Source of the DNA: Aspidiotus rigidus
Taxonomy: Eukaryota; Arthropoda; Insecta; Hemiptera; Diaspididae
Reading direction: 5' to 3'
Length of the DNA: 64,000 bases
Assembly: GCA_035079385.1 (NCBI GenBank)
Contig: JAVHKY010000012.1
Coordinates: forward strand, 2,400,501-2,464,500
Shown: piece by piece, positions 32,641 through 43,689 of the stretch
How positions within the stretch are numbered: the stretch's first letter is position 1
How the letters are laid out: each line of letters starts with the position of its first letter
Program-made: the position numbers and the translations under genes
Notes under the pieces: model-generated
The model's database searches: none
The model's input: the letters and a program-made list of their open reading frames with translations, nothing else
What the model was told of the DNA's origin: nothing

Positions 32641-34225
32641 TGTAAATAGTGTATATATTTTCAAAGGGTAAGTTACAGTTTTGTATCGTACGTACGCACG
32701 AACTCGTATTAGTTATAAGAGCAGCCCTGTCTGGCAACGTTTAATAAGAAAAAAACCCTGGCGATGTAACTTCATGTGGACAATAGGAAGTCACTATATT
32801 TAGACAAGATGAACGGCGCGACTGCAGGAAACTGGTCCTGAGTCTGTTGGCGTTAAACAGCGGATATAACACACAACCTCTTGTATTATTTGAACGCACT
32901 ATTTAGTAGGGGTGGACAGCTAAGAAGAAAGGCTGTAGACAAGTTAGCAGGGATGCCATCGGAAATACAATAGGTGTGATTTCTCTATTTTCGACTGCAT
33001 CGAGACGTACGACGTAGACAGTATTCTAGTGCTGTAATACGGTGTAGTACGTTATATTTGTGTTGCCTGTGTGTTAAAAACGTGGTAAACTTGTAATATT
33101 GCGTGTTGAGTGATTATTTGACTATTTGGTGAGTAGTCACTGACTCTTTTTCTTGGATTATTAATCATAACTATTATGATGTAGTTAAGCGTCGAATAGG
33201 TGTCGTCTATAATCCTAATGAGAGAAGAGAAAACTGTGAACGCATTGTTATTGATGTTAATTCCGAATTAGGGAACCCAGTGCACACGAATGATGATTCA
33301 GAATACAATACAATGTTTTCAGGACGTCGTAAAGGCGTGTCCGGTGGTTTTCTACAGTGGTCAATGTGGTGGACCTTTAGGCGTAGAGTACGCACCTGTA
33401 GATCAAGTTTGAGCGGAGAACGAGTCTTGTCTTAGGGTTGAATCGGGATTTCCCAGAGGGGGTATTGGTTATCGGAGGAAGTGTGTGATCTTCTCCAGGA
33501 TGGTAACATTACCTGAGTGAAATCTCTCGATGGTGTTCTTTTGGAACGGTTCTCAGTGTGACGCTGTGAACCGGGGTCCTCACGGTGCTGATGCCGAAGG
33601 ACGGGACTCTCTGGTGCTGACTCCAGAGAGTGATTCTCGCGGTGCTGATTCCGGAGAATGATCTTGTTGATGGTGCCCGGCCAGGTACAGAATGCGGGCC
33701 GACGGGTCCAGGTCATTGCTGTCGGCCAGGAGGCAGGTGTCGATGGACAGGTGGGATGCCGGTCCTGAAGATACCAAGGGCTGGATCACAAATCCGATGC
33801 TGGGGCCGGCCAACCTCAGATAAGGTGGTAGTGTGAAGGTTCTTCCAGTTGTTTGGACAGTACAGTGGCATTTGGGCTCTGTACCCGTGCTCGGGGACTC
33901 GTTGCTCATTTGAGGTCGGACTAGTAGCCAGCTAAAGTGGTTTTGTGTATTCCCTGATTGAGTGGAAGGAGAATTTGTGATTCATTAGCTGGTGAAGGTC
34001 GACGTGAGAAGTATTTTGGTGCACTGGTAGTAAAAGGCAGTTATTGATTGTGGTTTTAAGAAAAAGAGCTCACCCTCGTTTATTTTCCAGGTTATTGGAA
34101 ATATTATTGGAAAGGAGTTGAAAATATTATAAACAGGTAATTAAGAGTAGGTTTATGTATGTTAAGTTGCCTGTAAGGTAAATGTAGGTGTCTGTGTGAT
34201 GCGGGTAGCCTATAGATATCTTACA
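32641..34225. mobile_element. TG...CA element inside the tandem array, possible solo LTR
   Basis: A 1585-bp segment bounded by TGTAA and TTACA, with a short direct repeat outside: CTTT at 32637-32640 and 34226-34229. Removing it restores one array unit almost exactly (ggtatctttttacacatata versus consensus ggtatctttctacacatata). TG...CA ends with a 4-5-bp duplication fit an LTR. No internal copy of the end sequences and no gag/pol motif is seen, hence a solo LTR or small LTR derivative. Orientation is unknown. Confidence 0.65.
33548..33659. other. Array of four consecutive hairpins with a common TGCTGA-type loop
   Basis: Hairpins: 33548-33572 (GGTTC...GAACC, inner CAG/CTG), 33576-33602 (GTCCT/AGGAC, inner CGG/CCG, loop TGCTGATG), 33606-33631 (ACTCTCTGG/CCAGAGAGT, loop TGCTGACT) and 33633-33659 (ATTCTC/GAGAAT, inner CGG/CCG, loop TGCTGATT). 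The spacing is about 27-30 bp. Stems differ in sequence but stay paired, while the loop is conserved in three of the four. It lies inside the TG...CA element. Confidence 0.75.
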
Positions 34226-34280
34226 CTTTTTACACATATAACAAGGCCTCCTTTCTGCTGATCGTTTCAGGCTGAATTCC
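34226..34280. repeat. Final partial unit of the tandem array
   Basis: tacacatataacaaggcctc to gctgaattccaa continues the unit interrupted at 32640 and ends against PLE-B2 coding sequence (ggattgtaacggc). Only CAA is shared with the left junction. Confidence 0.8.
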
Positions 34281-34618
34281 AAGGATTGTAACGGCGTATA
34301 CATAGGCGAGACGGGTCGCCAGCTTGGAATTCGAGTAGAGGAGCACCTTAAGGCCTGGAAGAAAAGTAGTTTGGGTGATTCGGCCTTTGCGGACCACCTT
34401 ATTTCCAGTGGTCATAGTTTCGAGGAAGGTTCGGCTACCCTTCTCCACAAGGAGAATTCTTACTTCAAGCGCGTTGCGTTGGAAAATATCGAAATAGTGC
34501 GTCATCTGAACAGTGACGATATTACCGTACTCAACAGGTATTTTCCCGACGAAGGTTTAGTTGAATTGGTCTACGAGTTTGAGTCACCTCGCGAGGGCTC
34601 GCTCGTTCAATCCTGATC
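34281..34618 (+). pseudogene. PLE-B2 GIY-YIG endonuclease, C-terminal part
   Basis: Reads DCNGVYIGETGRQLGIRVEE, HLKAWKKSSLGDSAFADHL, then HSFEEGSATLLHKENSYF and the common PREGSLVQS end. The frame is open, but it is severed from its first residues by the 3.8-kb block. Key GIY-YIG tyrosines and the RVEEH arginine are present. Confidence 0.85.
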
Positions 34619-34671
34619 TCGTTGGTATTCTGTTTTATGAGTCGTATCTGGTTCAGTGGCGTTCTAACTTT

Positions 34672-34699
34672 GCCCGATGATGGTTTGTTAACCGAAAGA
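34672..34699 (+). ncRNA. Hammerhead-like stem-loop, PLE-B2 3' UTR
   Basis: CCGATGATGGTTTGTTAACC followed by GAAAG; a GGTT/AACC stem, as in PLE-B1. Confidence 0.4.
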
Positions 34700-34776
34700 T
34701 CTCGCATCTTCTCCTTTATATCTGCGGTCTTTGTAATTAGTTTTTCGTTTACTCTACTCTTTGAGTATTCTGTCAT

Positions 34777-34790
34777 TAATATAGTAGATG
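34777..34790. repeat. Target-site duplication of PLE-B2, right copy
   Basis: taatatagtagatg, identical to 28548-28561. Confidence 0.85.
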
Positions 34791-34929
34791 CTATTTTCAA
34801 CCGCAGCCTTCGGTCTTTGCATATGTGTACCTTGTCTCCGAAATCCAATGTAGCTAATTGTAAGTAGCGTTACTCATAAATATTTCGGCGCGAAAGAGCA
34901 GAAATTCGTCACCCAGAAAACACCACGAG

Positions 34930-35760
34930 AAGTTCGACTTCTTCGTTTTTTTTTTTTGGCAGATTCAAAAAAACTTTATCATAATTGTAAGCAACATAAT
35001 CCTCGATGACCCCGTATTTCTGTTTCTCGAAAGGTTGTTCACCCCTCTCTACTTTGTTATTACGCAAATCCTTCCCCTTTACGATTTTCTCAATTAGTCG
35101 TTGAGCGTCCAGTGCGTTGGATGGGAATGTCGCCATTCGATTTGAAATATGTGATGTCTCTCCTCCACTGTGTTGCTTATTCCAGCATCATTATTTTCTG
35201 TCGTCTCATAAACATTTGACTAAGGTCGTCTTCCCCTCCTTTTTTCTTTGACGTCCAATGTTACAGTAGCGCAACGGAGGTGGGAATGAGGGGATGGATC
35301 CCCCTTGAAGATTAGAATTTATTTTCGGTGCTGATGAGTAGAAAAATTTTTAGTTCTTGCCTCAGGACAGAGTTCGTCCGTCTGCCCTGTCCGCTCCCTG
35401 GAGGAACGTCTGGCACGCCTCTGCTATGTGATTAGTTTCCATAAAATCCAACTCAGGATCGCGAGGATTCATCGACGTTGTCTTTCAGCTCCTCAAAACC
35501 TGTAATAATGTCACCTACTGGAGGAAATGCCAGCATGACTATCATCCTGACATGTAAATTAATAGTGGCATTTTTTTATATTTTCTGTGCAGCTCGCATC
35601 TGCCAACTCGCTTTTGTATTTTTTGCGACAGATCAAATAAGCAGCCTCCCACATATTTCGACGGAAAACGGCGCCTCATTTCTTTGATAACTGCAATTTC
35701 GAATTCGCAGCTGAATATTTCTGGTGTAAGGAGTTTGAACACCATCAATCAGAGCGCAAT
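34930..35760 (-). pseudogene. MULE-type (FLYWCH-associated) transposase relic
   Basis: Minus-strand pieces in family order: EFEIAVIKEMRRRFP, GGCLFDLSQKIQKRV, then after a shift RMIVMLAFPPVGDIITGFEE, then ISNTVEERHHIFQIEW, and after another shift IEKIVKGKDLRN and FEKQKYGVIEDYVAYN. These match the MULE transposase order: acidic residue plus RRRFP, GC.FHLSQ, LAF.PP..V..AFE, SNN..EGWH..FQ, and the C-terminal lysine-rich linker. In the relic EERHH replaces EGWH. At least three frameshifts occur. No terminal inverted repeats were found. Confidence 0.65.
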
Positions 35761-35880
35761 TTTGCAGTTTTCATACATTGCAACTGTTATCAAGATACTC
35801 TGAAGCACCAACATTAGTTTTGTGCTGAAAGTTCCAAAATAGTCGCACCGAGAAGTCTGAACACCCTGAAAACCATAAAT

Positions 35881-36055
35881 CAAGGCCGGATTAAGAGAAT
35901 TTCGCTAGGGGGAGGGCAGCGGTGTAGGGGCACCAAAAAAAGAGAAGAAAAAAGACTCTTTTCTTTTCTTCTTTTTTTTCGTTCTCATGTGGTGGCGGCC
36001 CTATTGTAGTGGAAGCCCGGGGGCCATAGCCCTCTGCCCCCTTAATCCGGCCCTG
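35881..36055. mobile_element. hAT-like MITE with CAGGGCCGGATTAAG ends
   Basis: Left end CAAGGCCGGATTAAG and right end CTTAATCCGGCCCTG are inverted partners differing by one base. The interior is non-coding, with a C/T-rich tract. Flanks share CATAAA (35874-35879 and 36056-36061), a possible decayed target duplication. Confidence 0.65.
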
Positions 36056-36212
36056 CATAAAAGAAACTGCATTTTCACCATTTTTGGTCTTTGTACAGTA
36101 AAACTTTTACACGCAAAAATTTCAAATTCATGTCACGGTATTCCTCATATTGGATTTTAACTACGTATTATTTTAATTGTTTATATCTCATTAATGGGTA
36201 CCTACCGGTATT

Positions 36213-36400
36213 ACATTACTATCCGTATCCTCAGTATCAACACTTTCCTCTCTGTGCACAACGGGGGTTTGAGTAACATGCCACAGCCTCATCTTGGATT
36301 CAGAACCGGAATATGTCTCAATCGTTTGTGTTCTTCCTTCGTTAATATCCCATTTTCCCTGCATTTCATGGGTCTCTGTCGCCCTTTCTGATATTTCAAA
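36213..36400 (-). other. Exon-like open stretch, unknown protein
   Basis: The minus strand reads ISERATETHEMQGKWDINEG, then ETYSGSESKMRLWHVTQTP, then EESVDTEDTDSNVIP, ending at a plausible donor (CCG|GTAGGT). Candidate acceptors (aatatcag, aaatgcag) lie upstream. The charged composition looks coding, but I do not recognise it. It could be an exon of the decayed MULE region or of a host gene. Confidence 0.25.
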
Positions 36401-36479
36401 CCAAAACCGTTTCAACCGTTTGCTTTTAATTATAGTAGAGAAGTGTGCTCTTTTTAATTTCTTGCACAAGTACCCTCCT

Positions 36480-38855
36480 CTATTTCAATTTTCGCTAGTA
36501 TGGCTGCGTATCCTCGCTCCATATGTCGAATTTTCGAAGAAAAATTATCTCAATCACCTGTGCATTGCTATCATGCGGGTTTTCAAGATGGATTTGGGCA
36601 TGGGAAAGATGCCCGCACCAAGAATCAGTTCAATGCCAAGAATACCAACATTTTTAGAGTATAAGATGTTGGAAGAAAGTATAAGAACGCACGAAAGAGT
36701 TTTTTTTTTTTTTTTTAGAGCACCGAAACAAAGTTCTTGGAGTGGAGATTGTACAATTTCCCAGTATAGCACATCATCTGAAGCTGCTTTCAAACAATTC
36801 TTTTGAAGATAGTAGACTTACCTTAGACGTCTTTATGCAACGATAAAAGGAATGTAATGAATCAATCAATTGGAAGCAAGATGAAAAGCTGAATTACAAA
36901 TCATTTTTCTAGCGAGGGAGATTTTGGAAAACTTTATCCTAACAGGTACTTCAGAGATCTTCCTTTTTCTTCTTTCCAGCTAGTAGAGATATATGATAGA
37001 TCATTCAAGACGAGGTCAACGGGGTTTAAGTAAGAAAAAGAAAAAAAAACAAGATGGTCATATAGTACGTAAAATCATGCAATACATCTAAGATTGTTTC
37101 ACAAGTGACGAATATTTCGCCACGACTCATGTAGTTCGACGTAGATACAGCAGGAGATATTTTTGATCTCAAGAGAAATCTGTAACCATTTATTAACTCA
37201 TAAATTCATGGAAACCTGAAGAATTGAGTCTATTTTTTTTTCTTCTTTTTCAGTATGTTATTCGAAGAAGGCCATCATGAAGAATATTGTCTTCATCTCT
37301 GAAAAAGTTCAACAAGGACATCGTCCAACGACATCAATCGTACAGGTGCTTTGGCATATTTCCTATTTTCAAATCATAAAAATCTATCATTGCGTATAAA
37401 ATACGTGTTGAAACTTCGACAATAATTCATCAAAATAATTATGTTGAGTCAGTAAGTCACTATTATAAGGTTGACAAAACGACCATTAGCGGAAATAAAT
37501 AATTTCTATTCCGTTAAATGATTTGCGACTGTGTATTCAAATTGAAAGTGAAGTTGAAGAGACAAAACTACGTGACTCAACGGGTAGGTATTCGAATTTC
37601 TTCAACACCTCAAGAATTTAGGACACCATCTAATGTAGATTACCGATTTCATGTATCAAAACTACATCAAAATGACGTCAAGTGGAGATTTAGAAAGAAA
37701 TCATTCCCGGAAATTTGAGTACAAAAAAATTTGTCAAAGTTGATCAATGTTGCAATCCGAAAAAAAACTGCGGTGAAAAATACGAATCCACGTACTTTTT
37801 TTTTTTGAAGCAGTCCCATTCGAAAATAACATCGCGCGATCAATTGCTTTCTAGTGTGACTTCTGTCTCGATTCAACTAAAAAGCGACTACTGAATCTAA
37901 AAATGATTTCTTGAAGTGCGTTCCGTACATTAACATCTATTAATCATTCAAACGATTCGAACAATCAACTTCCATCATTAATACGAACTCATTACTCACT
38001 GTCGCCATGAACTACAAACATGATAATTATTCAGCAATACGTGCTACAAAAGTTGCGTAAGTAGAATATGTGAAGGGGCTAGCCTGTTCTATAAACATGG
38101 AGAAAAAAAAGTAGTGCAATTTTAATCGTAGGAATGAAATAAAAAAAAAGAAACATAAGAAATTATGTTTCTCGACCGCAAGAAATAACGTCATCATTTA
38201 ACTGTCAGAATTTTTTCAATTATAATATTGGTCTAGATAGAAGTACTTGTGTTCTTTTCTGTAGTTCGTTTAAGAAAAAGAAACTAGCAATGTTTATGAT
38301 TTATATTACAAAATGCGCTATGATTATCAAAGAATTAACATTTCTTTGTCTTTCTTCCTCAATTTCAGTTTGTTCGAAAATTTGAGAGTTGTTGTATTAA
38401 TTCTGCAACAATTTTCTATATTTTTAACATAAATGAATTTCTTTTGTGAGAGCTACTTTCCAATAGGTACTCATAAAAATGTAAGAAACTCAAATTTTTT
38501 GTTCTAACGCACCTCAAGCGCAACGGCTTTTTAACCGATATTTCAAACGATTTTAATCCATTGCTTACAACCAAACTTTTAAAAATAAAAATAGAATATT
38601 TTAATTTATTTCTTCGGTAGTTTTTTCCAAGTATTTCTAATACGTGATGGTTGTTGAACCAATTCCTCCTTTCTGTACCTACCCCGAAATGTTTACGACC
38701 GTCATTTATCGCCTGAACTAAAAGTTAAATCAGTACATTTTCTTACAATTTATTATGGAAGTACATGGTACAGAATTTTGATTTTCCAATTTTTCACCAT
38801 TTTTAATTATCGGAACTCATAATGAGTGAGTGAGGTGTAAGTAGAGCGCTAATAT
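36480..38855. other. No gene recognised
   Basis: AT-rich, with a 16-18-T run near 36700 and scattered short open frames. Nothing with family resemblance. Confidence 0.4.
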
Positions 38856-38856
38856 T

Positions 38857-38954
38857 GAAAAAGGGTTTTTCAACTGTACAAAACTACTTTAATAGTTGCT
38901 AATTGTATAAGACACTATTAAAGTAGATTTGTACAATTGAAAAACCCTTTTTCT
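38857..38954. mobile_element. Short foldback (hairpin) element
   Basis: GAAAAAGGGTTTTTCAA, then GTACAAA, then TACTTTAATAGT are mirrored after a ~17-bp loop by ACTATTAAAGTA, TTTGTAC and TTGAAAAACCCTTTTT. It is nearly perfectly palindromic, ~100 bp long, and typical of a tiny foldback MITE. Confidence 0.7.
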
Positions 38955-39520
38955 CAACACATGATGATAAAGTGCGATTTTACCCACGGTTAGCGATCTT
39001 TACCATCATTTTTTGAGAAAAATACTTCCTGATACAAGCGATTAAAGTTTTAATTCACGTGTATAGAAATATACTATTTCACCATTTTTAATTTTCAACA
39101 ATCTAAAAAAATCAAGTTTAGACTAAGTATATCATTTATTTTTAAATTAAAATACTTTTCAAATTAATGTTTTCACTATTCTTTGTTGTTAATTTTCGTT
39201 ACAAAGGACACTTACAACTTCTTTCCATGTTTTTTTGGCCTGGCGCACATAAGTTTTCCGGTACATTTGAGAGGACCTTTCTAGAGGCTTCAATGTCAGA
39301 GACAAACAGACAGATTATGGAGGTTTGCCGATCGGATTCATCGAAAATAAACGAGAAATTCAAAACTTGCACACCTTCTTTAGAGAGAAAGCCTTTAATC
39401 TGAGAAAGAAAAAACATCTATTATTAAAGAACATAGAGAAAAAAAAATAGAATAGAATCTGTGATCACTATGTTCGATATAATTTATACTTTTTCTTTTG
39501 TGGTAAACTAGTTGACATGC

Positions 39521-39644
39521 TGGCTAAAGGCTAAGCTAATTGCTAATTTGATCTCATTAGCTAGCTAAAAGCTAGCTGATTTTGAGCAAAATTCCTTGGC
39601 TAACGGCTAATGGCTAAAAGCTAACGGCTAGCTAAGCAGCCCTG
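39521..39644. repeat. GCTAA/AGCTAGCT-rich short repeat ending in a CAGCCCTG terminus
   Basis: Repeated ggctaa, agctagcta and gctaacggct words fill about 120 bp; the right edge is gctaagCAGCCCTG. The right edge resembles hAT-type ends. The left end is unclear. Confidence 0.45.
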
Positions 39645-39714
39645 AACACTGTACAGAAATCAAACGTTTTCCAAGCAAAAAACTGCGGCGGAAAGGGCCG
39701 TTTTCCGGATGCTT

Positions 39715-40075
39715 TTCATTAAAAATTGTAATTAAATGATTTATCAGTAAGAGGAAGATTAGGAAGGTGGTGGAAATCTTGAAAAGTGAGAAAAATATCA
39801 ATTTTAAGAGTAATTTGAGAGATTTGGCGCCGAGTTATGAGGCCTTGATGAAAGAGGTGAGTAATAGAAGGGAAAAGAGATAGGTTAAAAGGGAGGCTCA
39901 TCGTTACAGGTTTGTATTTATTATTAGGTACCTTTATCTCGGTTTGGTTAGTTTGTATTCAGTTGATATGTACCTTGAAGATGGTCGTTATATGCGGCCG
40001 AAACGTCGGTAATTGTAATTGTATAAATAAAAAATAAAAAATTGTGCGGGTAAAGCCCTTTTTATTTTTGAAAAA
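39715..40075 (+). pseudogene. PLE-A-like fragment: C-terminal tail, 3' UTR, hammerhead-like motif
   Basis: Coding tail 39740-39883: RKIRKVVEILKSEKNINFKS, then NLRDLAPSYEALMKE. It aligns with the PLE-A end (KRKMLEVLHILRCNNVNFK, then LANTYASLIREL). The stop is followed by a 3' UTR holding CTTGAAGATGGTCG...CGGCCGAAACG (39974-40006), then an A-rich tail and gcgggtaaagc. The element is 5'-truncated near 39715. Confidence 0.6.
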
Positions 40076-40079
40076 ACTA

Positions 40080-41360
40080 TAGTATATCCTTGCACGAAAA
40101 AATTTTGTATATTCATTTTATGATTTAAAATTCTTCTTCGCGATCGTATTTCAAAATTTGAGCGAGTGTAGAAGCCAGTTTGAAAAAAATAATTCCCGGC
40201 GGGTAAATTAGCTTCGAGAAATAAATTTGGGTGCTATAGTCGAACAAAAGTCCATGTACAACTAGGTTCTAATTTCAATCTAGTTTCTTAAAATTTTTAT
40301 AAGAGTATGACGTTTCATACAACGAAAAAAAAACCCGAACGAATTATCTTTTGCACAAGAAATTGATTTACTATAAAGTTCAATGTCGTTGAAACCTTGT
40401 TACGTCACTGCAAGCTAAATGATGAGTTTATTTTTAAATAATGACGAACTTCTTAAAATTGAAGTGGAACAAGTATTTATTCTGTTGTAGCTTATAGTCT
40501 AAATTAATAGGTAATTGCGCTGTTTTTCTGGTGTCAAAGACGAACCTTAAAAAAAAGAGTCCATCTTGTTGTCTATTTTACAGTTCATTAAATGGAAGTT
40601 CGATCGCAGTTGCATTATGTATAAGTTCGCTGATCATTGAATGACTATGAATAATAGTAGGTACCTAGCATAAAAAGTGTGCAGGAAAACAATTTTATGG
40701 ATATAGGCTAACTGGTGAAGAGAAAGACGTGTAGGTATTGGGAAAAAAAATAAGAAAATTTTTGTGATGATTGGTCGCGAGTCATTATTTTTGAAAAAGA
40801 AAAATTTAACTGATGATGAGATATTCAAAGGAAATCCATGAACAATTTTAGAATGGAGATTTTTCTTATAATAGTAGGTACTCTAAATGAATTATGTATA
40901 CTTACTGTTCTCGAAATCAGAATAACTAAATAAGATTCCAACATATTATGCTGATGAAAAACTGCAGTGGTATTGCAGTGAATGTGTATCCACTGAAATC
41001 GAAATTTTCGACGTAAGATATATTTTTGAGACGAATGAAATGAATTAGATTTTCCATTGATACAGTATTAAATTTCCTAAACCGATTTCTGCTGCCTATT
41101 CACATTGAAAGAAATAATAAGGTCTTTTCAATCGTAGTACAGGCAACAAAATTTTTATTCATTGTTTCAAATTTTCTTTAGCTTAGCTAAGAAAAATAAA
41201 ACTTTTTTTTTTCGAATGACAAAGAGATGAGGTCTTTTGAACAGACAAAACTACGTGGGTATACTACCTACATTAGGAGTCACAATTTCATTCATAATTT
41301 GCAAGATATAGGCACACAAAAATTATCAAGAACCTAATAAAATTTAATCTAATTTTTTTT
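40080..41360. other. No gene recognised
   Basis: AT-rich DNA without domain-bearing frames. Confidence 0.4.
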
Positions 41361-41370
41361 ATTTGGCTAG

Positions 41371-41860
41371 GATACCTACCTGTTTTTCGAGAGTGATTTT
41401 ATCACGAATGAATTCAATACGTTATAACGACAACACAAGTTTTTCCTTGCTTGAAATTGAGTTATGTATATCCAGCGCGAAAAAATATAGATGTGAAATA
41501 GTGAATCATACAACGATGGAGAACGATGAAGTACGCTTCAGTCTCTGTTTCTATATAGATACTCACAACAGTGATTCTTTATGCGCCCTAATCGTATTTC
41601 TATACAATTACCTACTTATTCCAAAAGTCAATTCAAATGAAAGTTACCGGTACCTCCTTTTACGTCTCTACGTTTTCAATGAATTAAGCGGAGATAATCT
41701 CTACGTAGATGATCGAAGAATATACCTAATGTTTGCATGTAGGTACTTGATCGAACATGATTCTCATTTCTCAAAAGACAAAAAACGAAGTTATTTCCCT
41801 ATAAGTTATTTCAAAATCATGAACTCCTATTTGCTTCTACTAAAGGGAAACGAATCATGA
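41371..41860 (+). CDS. Open frame of unknown status, possible exon
   Basis: About 163 codons run from a good-looking acceptor (polypyrimidine tract then tttggctag at 41370) to TGA at 41858-41860. The sequence is rich in Tyr, Leu, Arg and Asn, with no motif I recognise. The first ATG is at about 41408. AT-rich DNA can give such frames by chance, and no donor or partner exon is evident. Confidence 0.2.
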
Positions 41861-42119
41861 AAAATTTTCTCCAAAAATCATACGCAGGAACGTCGAATAA
41901 AAGTCATTGATGATATACTAGCCCGGTTTTATGAAATCATCAAGATCGGTAGTAGGTAAGTACGTGCTATGATGATGCCCTGTAATCGTATTGCGATTTT
42001 AAAAGGATTTTGTTTTTTTTCTTCTTCTTAGGAGAAAATGTAGTAGGCCTACTCCATACGTTTTGAATAAGCCTAATTTTTCTCTAACATAATTACTACA
42101 CTAAAGTACTACGTGACAA

Positions 42120-42495
42120 TTTTAAACTTTTTGAAAATTACTTGAATAAGAATAGATAATTCTTGAAGTATTTTTTACACTGAATTCAATGCCGTTTTCC
42201 GTTTTTCGATAGCACGTCTAGATTTCTTGTAATCATCATCTTTACTTATAATAAATCGTCGTGTGTCGTCGCGAAACGTACCGCTGGTTCTCGTGCTGTG
42301 ATACTGCTATCGTTGATTGAAGCATGGGAACCTGTGTTACGTTTTGCGACGACACACGACGATTTATTGTAAGTAAAGATGGTGATTACAAGAAATCTAG
42401 ACGTGCTATTGAAAAACGGAAAACGGCATTGAATTAAGTGTAAAATATACTTCAAGAATCATGTATATTCTTATTCAAGTAATTTTTCATGTGTT
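42120..42495. mobile_element. Foldback MITE with ~150-bp inverted arms
   Basis: The left arm (about 42128-42275) and right arm (about 42343-42492) are inverted matches with few differences: gaaaattacttgaataagaa, gccgttttccgtttttcgat, cgtctagatttcttgtaatc, and aataaatcgtcgtgtgtcgt. The loop is about 65 bp. No coding capacity. The outer ends blur, so I give no target duplication. Confidence 0.8.
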
Positions 42496-42699
42496 ACGCA
42501 GTGCTAGGAATTCGCCTATGGAAATCTTGGGTACTCACTATTTTTTTTTCTATTTTTAAAAATCTCATCATCTGTTGAGACTGTTAGCGTATTGATAACA
42601 TTAGAATTAATCCCAAAGTTGCAACATGGCACTGGTATCCTCAATCTTCGACCCAAGTCCTAATAAAATAATGAATTCATCAACCTCTTCATTCATGAG

Positions 42700-42975
42700 T
42701 CATCAAGTTAAACTTCCCACGAAGCAGTGCAGCAGACGCTGCTCCTGTTCATTTTCCTCCTTACGCAGCTTCTACATCCAGCATCAGGCGAATGTTTGCT
42801 GCTGGTAACTCGCGCTACCGACGCGCGGCGTCATCACCTTCATCTTTCTCCACTCTTCAGCAACAGAACACCCACCCACCCTCTTGTCCCCCATCTATAC
42901 GCTGGTGACCGCATATTGCATACACATGCCACGACGGTGTACGCTGACAGTCTATAATACAGTGCAATCAAATAA
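42700..42975 (+). promoter_or_regulatory. Possible 5' leader exon/promoter of the four-pass membrane gene
   Basis: This stretch is much richer in C and G than its surroundings and ends in aaataatg|gtgagtg, a strong splice donor at 42976. It lies about 560 bp upstream of the claudin-like coding exon on the same strand, so a non-coding first exon is plausible. This is inference only; no TATA box is evident. Confidence 0.35.
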
Positions 42976-43536
42976 TGGTGAGTGTACCATCACCTGTTGC
43001 TTGTTGTAGTTCATCGAGTAAGTTCGTACAACTACAGCGTCCGTCCTAAATATTTACGTTTTACTTTTATCAGTATTTATTTTGGTTAGTGTTGATTACT
43101 TTTTAATCGATTTTTCGTCATTTATTTGGTGTTTACAAGACATTGTTTCAATTTTATCACGTTCATATTAAATGATCGGTTTGTGTGCCACTTTTCCTAA
43201 ACAAACTGAGCAACGTGCTCATAATGCATTTTTGTATCATACTTCTCCTTGATTCTAATCTTCAGTTTTGAAATACATCATCGAATTCCTACGACATCAA
43301 AACCACTGCCCTAAATTTGAAATGTGATATCGTTTGTATTTTGTCTCAGTTGTGTTTTTGTTCAGTGCGAAAATGTTTCTATGATAAAATCCTTTCATTC
43401 GAAGAGAATCTATACCGGTAGTGGTCTCAAATTTTTCTAAATTATTAAAAGTTGTGGGTGTTATTGTTGAGTGTGTTCGTGTGTGTACCGTATCTCGTTC
43501 TTAAATTATTTCGGTTTCTATTGGGAAGAATCAAAA

Positions 43537-43662
43537 ATGCCGTGCTCAGCCGTCACCTTATCCTTAGCTACGATCTCGGCTATTATTGCAACTGCACTCT
43601 TGGCTATCGCATTTTCAACAGACAATTGGTTATACGTTGACGTGAATCGAAATAGTATAAAG
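43537..43662 (+). CDS. Claudin/stargazin-like four-pass membrane protein, first coding exon
   Basis: ATG at 43537 preceded by tcaaaa. The 42 residues hold a hydrophobic helix (ATISAIIATALLAIAFS) followed by TDNWLYVDVNRNSIK. The exon ends in phase 0 at AAG|GTAAGC (43663). A first transmembrane helix followed by a short 'FSTDNW' segment is typical of claudin/PMP22-superfamily proteins of the stargazin type in insects. Those families act at septate junctions or as channel partners. Remaining exons were not found in the window and may lie beyond a long intron. An alternative in-frame ATG at 43471 exists, but the residues after it look unlike coding sequence. Confidence 0.6.
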
Positions 43663-43689
43663 GTAAGCCTGGATCTCTGTTTTTGATCG

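Larger units (their letters stand above)
28562..34776 (+). mobile_element. Penelope-like retroelement PLE-B2, interrupted by a 3.8-kb insertion
   Basis: Flanked by a 14-bp duplication. Parts: inverted 3' end (28562-29056), RT (29057-30474), foreign block (30475-34280), remainder of GIY-YIG (34281-34618) and 3' UTR (to 34776). Without the block the element is about 2.4 kb, like PLE-B1. The GIY-YIG coding sequence breaks after ...YKLEC and resumes at ...DCNGVYIGETGR. Confidence 0.9.

Noticed and set aside
33432..33909. Two overlapping minus-strand open frames of about 94 and 109 codons
   Set aside because: They read through the hairpin array and its GC-rich surroundings, differ in frame, and have no recognisable motif.
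36294..36806. 170-codon plus-strand open frame
   Set aside because: It crosses a T homopolymer and overlaps a more coding-like minus-strand stretch; composition looks random.
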